DNA from: Locusta migratoria
Lineage: Eukaryota; Arthropoda; Insecta; Orthoptera; Acrididae
DNA length: 64,000 bases
Assembly (NCBI GenBank): GCA_026315105.1
Contig: CM048744.1
Coordinates: 351,417,168 to 351,481,167, forward strand
Direction: 5' to 3'
Shown in pieces: positions 57,890-64,000 of this stretch. Numbering within the stretch: the stretch's first letter is position 1; every line of letters starts with the position of its first letter. Under the pieces are notes generated by a model. That model was not told the DNA's origin. It saw only the letters and a list, made by a program, of their open reading frames with translations, and did not search any database. A program made the translations under genes and the position numbers.

Positions 57890-58900
57890 GGTAATGGATC
57901 AATGTGACTTGAGCAGACATGCTAGAAGTCTTGGAGACATTACAGAGTTTGAAGGAGGTCACATTACTGGCGTGAGAAAATGTGATTCATTCATGTGGCC
58001 AGTTACTGCTCATGTGGAATGAATTATTTTGGCAGTGCAACGTGTGTGCAGAATCAAAAACGGAAAGCTGTGAAAGGCTTCACATAGTTTACGTTGCACC
58101 ACCCACACCTCCTATATCATAGGAATGGCATTTCAGGACAGATATGCATCCTCCTTAGCTTTGGCACAACAGTGAGCCAGTGTTACACATTGTACACTAT
58201 CAGGAATGACAGTACATCACCATTATTGTGGCATGGGTTACATGTGCATTGTATGCTTCTCTGGTTATCTTTGACTAATGTGCAGAAACATGCTAGTAGC
58301 AATGGTGTGTGAAATGATGTCAGTGACATCAGATAGTGTTTTTGGATGAATCCAGGTCAGGTTTGTTTCAAAATGATGGCCAAAGTTTACTTTGCCACAG
58401 AGGGGTAGTGTGGCATTACAGTGACTGTATTCACACAAGACATACAGTACCAGATGAAGGCGTTATGTTGTGTGGAGCTACAGAGTACAACCACAGATCA
58501 CAGTTCATGCAAGTGTCCAGGACACTGTGACAGGTCTGACCAACACGAATGACATCCTGTGACCCTTTCCATACGATACACAAGATGCTATTTTTCAGCA
58601 AGACAAAACATGACTGACTACACATTGCTGGATGAACACGTGGCTTTCTGGTGTCAAAGGATGTCAGTCTCTTGCCCTGGCAGACCACATTAGCAGGCTT
58701 GTAGCCAATCAAAAATGTCTGGGATTTGGTGAAACAATGGGTGGAGTCATGTGACCCAATGTCAGCCACCACAGATGAACTTTGCAATGAATTATGGATG
58801 GCTGTACCACAGGGCATCAGTCACACTTTATAGGTGTCAATAATGGGACAAGTTATGAGGGCCCATGATAGACCCTGTGGCTACTGAACAACAGGATATG
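57890..58900 (+). pseudogene. Tc1-like transposase (family T4), strongly decayed
   Basis: Plus strand: LGDITEFERGHITGVRK near the start, FLDESRSGLFQNDGQ at 58339-58383 (first catalytic region, SDESR to LDESR), then GVMLCGATEYNHRSQF and a DAIFQQDKT (near 58585) for the second catalytic region. Many stops and frameshifts. Confidence 0.7.
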
Positions 58901-59046
58901 TGCTAGACTGAAATGACTGATAAGTCAATTATTTTTTCAGGACATCATAATGAAAATGTCCTGTGAATATGAACTTCGTATCTCTAGTCTTTCAAGCTGT
59001 GTTTTTTTTCTGAACATGACTGTAGTGCAGTAAGTGCTCAGCTAAG

Positions 59047-59550
59047 ATCTACTCTCTTCTGCAAGAAGGAAGTAAGTACCAAGACTAAGTTAGCAGTGCA
59101 CCGCTCTATCTTTAGACCAACTTTGTTGTACGGGAGTGAAAGTTGGGTGGATACAGGTTACCTTATTCATAAGACAGAGGTTACAGATATGAAAGTAGCA
59201 AGAATGATTGCAGGCACTAATAGATAGGAACAATGGCAGGAGGATGTCCATAATGAGGAAATCAAAGTACAACTGGGTATGAACACCATAGATGAAGCAG
59301 TTAGAGCGAACAGACTGAGATGGTGGGGTCATGTTACACGCACGGGAGAAGCAAGGTTACCTAAGAGACTCATGAGCAGTGTCGAGGTAGATCAAGAAGA
59401 AAGTACTTAGATTCGGTGAAGAATGATTTTGAAGAAAAAGGCATAACATCAGACGAGGCATCAATGTTAGCATTGAATAGGGGATCATGGAGAAATTTTA
59501 TTAGGGGTACTATGCTCCAGACTGAACGCTGAAAGGCATAATCAGCTCTA
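59047..59550 (+). pseudogene. LINE C-terminal fragment (RTE-like, second lineage)
   Basis: Reads TKLAVHRSIFRPTLLYGSES, TEVTDMKVARMIAGTNR and RANRLRWWGHVTRTGEA, the conserved C-terminal region of LINEs whose protein ends in an LRWxGHV motif. The 3' tail is a GATGAT repeat (59552-59597). The RT fragment at 61885-62134 could be of the same lineage. Confidence 0.65.
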
Positions 59551-59551
59551 A

Positions 59552-59557
59552 TGGTGG

Positions 59558-59596
<39 letters not shown>

Positions 59597-59597
59597 G
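59552..59597 (+). repeat. GAT trinucleotide microsatellite
   Basis: Roughly fifteen GAT repeats forming the LINE 3' tail. It yields a polyhistidine frame on the minus strand that is not a gene. Confidence 0.9.
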
Positions 59598-59865
59598 TGT
59601 AGATATATTTCATTTGAAATTTGATTTTTACACCTCCAGGACACTCATTTTCTCTCACTCTCCTGACGCAAATTGTGAAAATTGTGAAGCATTGGGAGCT
59701 ACTATTCTTCATATCACAATTGTTCACAATTGTTAACACGACACTTTCAAATGAGCCTTAGTAGAGTTCAGACATGCAACGTCGCACTCGAGGCGTCCCT
59801 TGTGAGATGCCGCAGAGATAGATGAGCCCCATTTCAGTAAAACATGTCGTGTGTCACGCACGTTA

Positions 59866-60205
59866 CTAAGAGTCTACACCATTCTGCGCAAACTCTATGG
59901 TAAGGTCCAAGTCTCCCCTGTACAGTAGGGTGAGGTCGTCCTGGGTGAAGCCGTTGCAGTTGACGATGGTGAGGCTGGCGAGCAGCGGCAGGCTGGGCAC
60001 GAAGTGCGCGAACGGGAAGCCCGCCAGGTCGCAGCCGTACAGCTCGACGGCCTCCAGGCCGGGCATCTGCGACAGCTGCCGCAGCGCGCCCGCCTTGAGG
60101 TCTGGACACGTGTCCACCGTCACGTGCGACAGCTTCCGGCAGCGCCCCAGGGAGCCCAGGGACGTCACGCCGGAGCACTTGGCCAGCCGGAACGCCGTCA
60201 GCTGC
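59866..60205 (-). CDS. terminal exon of a leucine-rich repeat protein
   Basis: GC-rich minus-strand segment, sharply different from the AT-rich surroundings. It opens after a TATGCAG acceptor (ending at 60206) and stops with TAG at 59866-59868. About 112 codons. The peptide shows repeated LRR spacing: LTAFRLAKCSGVTSL, CRKLSHVTVDTCPDL, MPGLEAVELYGCDLAG and LASLTIVNCNGFTQDDL. The cysteine-type LRRs resemble F-box/LRR proteins, which bind substrates of SCF ubiquitin ligases. No F-box is in this exon, so that role is inference. An alternative acceptor 4 bp downstream is possible. Upstream exons lie beyond the repeats at 60.3-63.5 kb or outside the window. Confidence 0.7.
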
Positions 60206-60272
60206 CTGCATACAACCGAGCAAGTAATCCATTACTTTGTTTCAGTTTCTAGTACTTTCAGAATCGGATCTA

Positions 60273-61107
60273 AGGCAAAGCAGTCAACAATCCAAAGATT
60301 GGTTTGAACACCACAGTGCTTTACTAGGCATGGTCCTTTTTGGAGGTGGTATCCTGTTGCCTTCCTTCGACCTTCGAAGTGACCTACCCAGCCAGTTGGA
60401 GGGGGACCTACAGTTTAACATGGGTTCCGAACCACGGTGCTACTCGGTATTTTCACATGAGCGATACCGCCAGAGGTGAAAGAAGTGGAAAGTGCAGTGT
60501 CGCACAAGTATGAAGTGCGCGCCACCTACTTAAGCCGCGCGCCTCCATGCATGCACGGCATGGCGTTCTTACGACGTCAGCCACGAGCGCCCTCTGCTGC
60601 AACTCCACTCGTGGCCACGATTGCTGCATCGTTCACTTGGGAATGAGATAGGAACCAGTTAACACTTGGGATTCAGATAGGCTCCAGTTAAGACTTGCCT
60701 ATCGGATAGGCACTAGGAATCTACAGTAGGCAGACCTCTATCGAATCTATGTATCATCATTCTGCAGTCAAGAACTATGTAAAAGTTAGGTATTACTAAG
60801 TCTCTATGAAATATATATCTCGTTCTAATTTACTCTAGTGTTTCTAGTTTCTGCTGTCCCACTGGCTGGTCACCTCCATACCGCACAAGCGTGCATCCTT
60901 TATTCCTGTGTCGGTTTCCTTCTATTTGGCCACCGACACCTATGACGGAAACGAGACACAAAAGTGGCGACGAGGCTGGGACACTAAAGTGGCGACGAGG
61001 CTGGGACACAAAAGAAAGTAACAGATAAAAATCCTAGGACCTGGCAGGGATCAAACTTGCAACCTTTGGATCTGTAGTCTGGCACTCTAGCACTGTGCAA
61101 CCGAGGC
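60273..61107 (-). repeat. tRNA-derived SINE, family C, split by an LTR-like insertion
   Basis: The 60273-60493 part (tail side) and 61020-61107 part (head side, with degraded B box) together form one SINE-C. 12-mers GAATCGGATCTA (60261-60272) and GAATTGGATCTA (61108-61119) are the target duplication, 11 of 12 matching. The insertion is at 60494-61013. Confidence 0.8.
60494..61013 (+). mobile_element. LTR-like insertion with a duplicated primer-site-like motif
   Basis: Flanked by GAAAGT at 60488-60493 and 61014-61019. It begins near TGTCGCACAAG (60498) and reaches GAAACGAGACA at about 60958, like an LTR. Two 24-25 bp copies of AAAGTGGCGACGAGGCTGGG then follow. TGGCGACGAGG resembles a serine-tRNA-type primer site of gypsy elements. 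So it is an LTR plus a bit of leader with no internal genes. Family not known. Confidence 0.5.
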
Positions 61108-61163
61108 GAATTGGATCTATCTTTCCATATTTTCTTGACTATAAAAGAAATATACATATACAG

Positions 61164-61322
61164 CGTATGCCACTCAACTGTTTCACCCCATATATCTCTG
61201 AAACTACCAGAGATACTGAAAAACCACTTTCACGGTCATCAACGTACGGCAGGGGCTTATGAGAGTAGGTACTATGAGACATCCTGAAACGTGAAGAAAT
61301 ATTATTTTCAACACAAACTTAT

Positions 61323-61387
<65 letters not shown>

Positions 61388-61875
61388 GATTACCCCATAT
61401 CATTTCTAAGCAATCGATAGAATGAATGGCGTCAGTTCCATCGCAATGTGTCAATTACATACGGAGAAACTGCGAAGCGAAGTTGGCGTTTGAAATACAT
61501 GAGGCGCGGTGCTAGCCTAGCCCTGGGAGCTAGTGAATGTCCGACGCTCAAGCGAGACTCACGGTTGAGTCTCTAACATGTATTTCAAACGTCAACTTCG
61601 CTTCGCAGTTTTTCTGGATGTAATTGACAAATCGTGATGCAACCGACGCCATTCTTTTTGTGATTTTTCATCCTATAGACTGTTTAAGAAATAATATGGG
61701 GTATCCATTTAAAAAATACGTTTACGTTGAAAATAATATTTCTTCACGTTTTAGAGTGTCTCCTAGTACCTACTTTTATAAGCCCCTGCCGTACGTTCAT
61801 GCCCGTAAAAGTCGTTTTTCAATATCTCTTGTAGTTTCAAGAGATATCTAGGGTGAAACACTTGAGTGGTACACC
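61164..61875. mobile_element. long foldback element, Mutator-like 9-bp duplication
   Basis: Arms of about 330 bp (from 61164 and to 61875) are inverted copies, e.g. TACGGCAGGGGCTTAT versus ATAAGCCCCTGCCGTA. The apex is around 61515-61560. Flanks CATATACAG (61155-61163) and CATATACAC (61876-61884) match 8 of 9, suggesting a 9-bp target duplication as in Mutator-type elements. The left arm contains a 61-T run where the right arm has only a short A/T stretch. No coding capacity. Confidence 0.7.
61324..61384 (+). repeat. 61-bp poly-T run
   Basis: An uninterrupted T run inside the left arm of the foldback. Assembly length could be inaccurate. Confidence 0.9.
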
Positions 61876-61884
61876 CATATACAC

Positions 61885-62134
61885 AAAGGATTTTACGACT
61901 TTACTCGTTATTAGTTGGATTGAACAGAAAAATGGCTTCAGGCAGGGAAGTGCACATTCACCATTACTATTTATTGTAGTGATGGGCGATATAATGGGTA
62001 CAGCAGCCCAATTAATTGGTGAAGGAAAGATGAAAGCTATGGTATTTGCAGATAATCTGATGATCTGGGGGAATGAGGAGGAAGTACATGAGCAGTTGGA
62101 CGTATGGGAAAAACAGTACAAGAATATGGGATAA
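61885..62134 (+). pseudogene. LINE reverse transcriptase fragment
   Basis: Plus-strand frame with KNGFRQGSAHSPLLFIVVMG then MVFADNLMIWGNEEEVHEQL. The catalytic FADD is changed to FADN, so it is inactive. The same LINE body probably continues left of the foldback at about 61120-61154. A Tc1 element inserted at its right end (TA at 62139-62140). Confidence 0.75.
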
Positions 62135-62140
62135 AATTTA

Positions 62141-63504
62141 CACTCCTGGACATTAAAATTGTTACACCACGAAGATGACGTGCTACAGATGCGAAATTTA
62201 ACCGACAGGAAGAAGATGCTGTGATATGCAAATGATTAGCTTTTCAGAGCATTCACAGTAGGTTGGCGCCGATGGCGACACCTACAACGTGCTGACATAA
62301 GTTTCCAGCCGATTTCTCATACACTAACAACAGTTGACTGGCGTTACCAAGTGAAACATTGTTGTGATGCCTTGTGTAAGGAGGATAAATGCGTAGCATC
62401 ACGTTTCCGACTTTGATAAAGGTCGGATTGTAGCCTATCGCGATTGCGGTTTACGCTGTCGCGACATTGCTGCTCGCGTTGGTCGCGATCCAATGACTGT
62501 TAGCAGAATATGGAATTAGTGGTTTCAGGAGGGCAATACGGAACGCTGTGCTGGATCCCAACGGCCTCGTATTACTAGCAGTCGAGACGGCAGGCATCTT
62601 ATCCGCATGTATGTAACGTATCGTGCAGTCACATCTCTATCCCTGAGTCAACAGATGGGGACGTTTGCAAGACAACAACCATCTGCACGAACAGTTCGAC
62701 GACGTTTACAGCAGCATGGAATATCAGCTCTGAGACCATGGCTGCGGTTACCCTTGTCGCTGCATCACAGACAGGAGCGCCAGCGATGATGTACACAACG
62801 ACGAACCTGGGTGCACGAGTGGCAAAACGTCATTTTTTCCGATGAATCCAGGTTCTGTTTACAGCATCATGATGGTCACATCCGTGTTTGGCGACAACGC
62901 GGAGAACGCACATTGGAAGCGTGATGGTATGGGGTTCCATTGGTTACAAGTCACGGTAACCTCTTGTTTGCATCGACGGCACTTTGAACAGCGTCCGTTA
63001 CATTTCAGATGTGTTACGACCTGTGGCTCTGGCCTTCATTCGATCCCTGCGAAACCCTACATTTTAGTAGGATAATGCACGACCGCATGTTGCCGGTCCT
63101 GTACGAGCTTTCCTGGATACGGAAAATGTTCAACTGCCCCCCTGGCCAGCACATTTTCCAGATCTCTCACCAAATGAAAACGTCTGGTCAATGGTGGCCG
63201 AGCAATTGGTTCGTCACAATACGCCAGTCACTACTCTTGATGAACTGTGGTATCGTGTTGAAGTCGCATGGGCATCTGTACTTGTACACGCCATCCAAGC
63301 TCTGTTTGACTCAATGCCTAGGCGTATCAAGGCCGTTATTATGGCCAGAAGTGGTTGTTTTGGTACTGATTTCTCAGGACCTATGTACCCAAATTGCGTG
63401 AAAATGTAATCACATGTCAGTTGTAGTGTAATATATTTGTCCAATGAATACCCGTTTATCATCTGCATTTCTTCTTGGTGTAGGAATTTTAATGACCAGT
63501 AGTG
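62141..63504 (+). mobile_element. Tc1/mariner element, family T1, copy 2
   Basis: Terminal repeats CACTCCTGGACATTAAAATT and the complement ending ATTTTAATGACCAGTAGTG are flanked by TA (62139-62140, 63505-63506). Length 1364 bp. The transposase on the plus strand starts near 62369 (MPCVRRINA then stop), with helix-turn-helix FDKGRIVAYRDCGLRCRDIA, first catalytic region NVIFSDESRFCLQHHDG at about 62830-62880, and a degraded second region near 63065-63090. Frameshifts prevent expression. It is related to 4399-6035. Confidence 0.9.
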
Positions 63505-63506
63505 TA

Positions 63507-64000
63507 GCATGAGTGAGATGGGTACCACAACAACCCGGGTCCTGCTGTTTATTTTTTTAATCCTTTTCTTTTTTCCTGCGACAGATCTTGTCTTCGTAGT
63601 CAATTCACCGTATGCAATCTATATCGTTCTTCATTTCTTGACTGAGTTTATTTATTAGATAGGCTTCTGAACTACCGAAATCCCTACGTACCACGCCATA
63701 GCAGAGAGATGAGCCATTGTTTTCGAACTGATTGCCTCCATTTGCAGGAACTAACGCTGTCCCCAGAAACTTTAATAAAAACTTTGATAACGACAAAATT
63801 TGCACAGTGTGAAACCGAAGTGTATTTCCTATTAGCACCACGACTGGAATTTGGTGTGCAAACTGTCGCTCTACGATTTTATTAAGGAGAAGAATGCTAA
63901 TTATTTCAGCCGCCTATGTGGGAAAGAGGGGAGGGGTGTTCGAAAAGGCGTTATCATAAGCGAACAATATGCACTGATGATATTTGAAGTGGTTAATGTA
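63507..64000. other. no recognisable gene
   Basis: Ordinary sequence to the end of the window. Confidence 0.5.

Noticed and set aside
59548..59739. Polyhistidine or polymethionine protein
   Set aside because: Translation of the GAT microsatellite.
59834..60232. Alanine/arginine-rich minus-strand frame
   Set aside because: Out-of-phase shadow of the LRR exon, low-complexity composition.
59897..60307. Plus-strand frames across the LRR exon
   Set aside because: Open only because of high GC. The minus-strand frame has LRR periodicity and a splice acceptor, and the plus frames have no motif.
1..64000. CRISPR array or bacterial operon
   Set aside because: No regularly spaced short repeats with unique spacers. 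All periodic sequences are microsatellites or the decamer array, and gene content is eukaryotic transposons.

Overview
The window looks like a slice of a very large, repeat-dominated insect genome. It holds dense tRNA-derived SINEs, Penelope-like, RTE-like, CR1/L2-like and Jockey/R1-like retroelements, Ty3/gypsy remnants, and hAT, Tc1/mariner and piggyBac-type DNA transposons. AT-rich unique sequence separates them. An orthopteran such as a grasshopper or locust is my best guess. That is an inference from the repeat style, not something I could check. I see no bacterial operons, no CRISPR array and no functional RNA gene.

Host genes are almost absent. The only segment I regard as host coding is a GC-rich minus-strand terminal exon at 59866-60205 encoding leucine-rich repeats. 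A weaker candidate is a minus-strand exon at 35562-35890 with plausible splice sites and no recognised product. A third open frame at 36114-36329 is weaker still.

Layout. 1-6.9 kb: 3' end of a gypsy element with LTR-like sequence, a foldback element, a SINE, a TTAA-flanked piggyBac-type MITE, a decayed Tc1 element and more SINEs. 7.5-12.5 kb: a TAA-flanked foldback with tRNA-like arms, then a minus-strand Penelope-like element (reverse transcriptase plus GIY-YIG nuclease) broken by a CR1/L2-like LINE, a SINE and an unknown insertion. 12.9-17.4 kb: SINEs and two hAT elements with perfect 8-bp target duplications. 19.3-21.2 kb: a Tc1 copy split by a LINE. 22.1-26.0 kb: a gypsy integrase opened by a SINE, a 2-kb hAT-like element holding a near-perfect tRNA-like palindrome, a LINE and a small hAT. 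26.6-29.1 kb: an RTE-like LINE. 31.6-34.6 kb: LINE, Tc1, foldback and SINEs. 35-42.6 kb: candidate exons, a 10-bp-periodic array, a 5S-derived SINE and a decayed transposase-like gene. 42.9-59.6 kb: old LINE, GIY-YIG and Tc1 debris in AT-rich DNA. 59.8-63.5 kb: the LRR exon, nested repeats, a long foldback and a second copy of the first Tc1 family.

The nesting gives relative ages. The gypsy, Penelope and Tc1 bodies are older hosts. The SINEs, the small hATs and the CR1/L2-like LINEs landed in them later, many with still legible target-site duplications. The most unusual structures are two foldback elements whose arms carry related tRNA-like sequences, and a roughly 170-bp array with GAAnnTTCnn spacing that mimics heat-shock elements.
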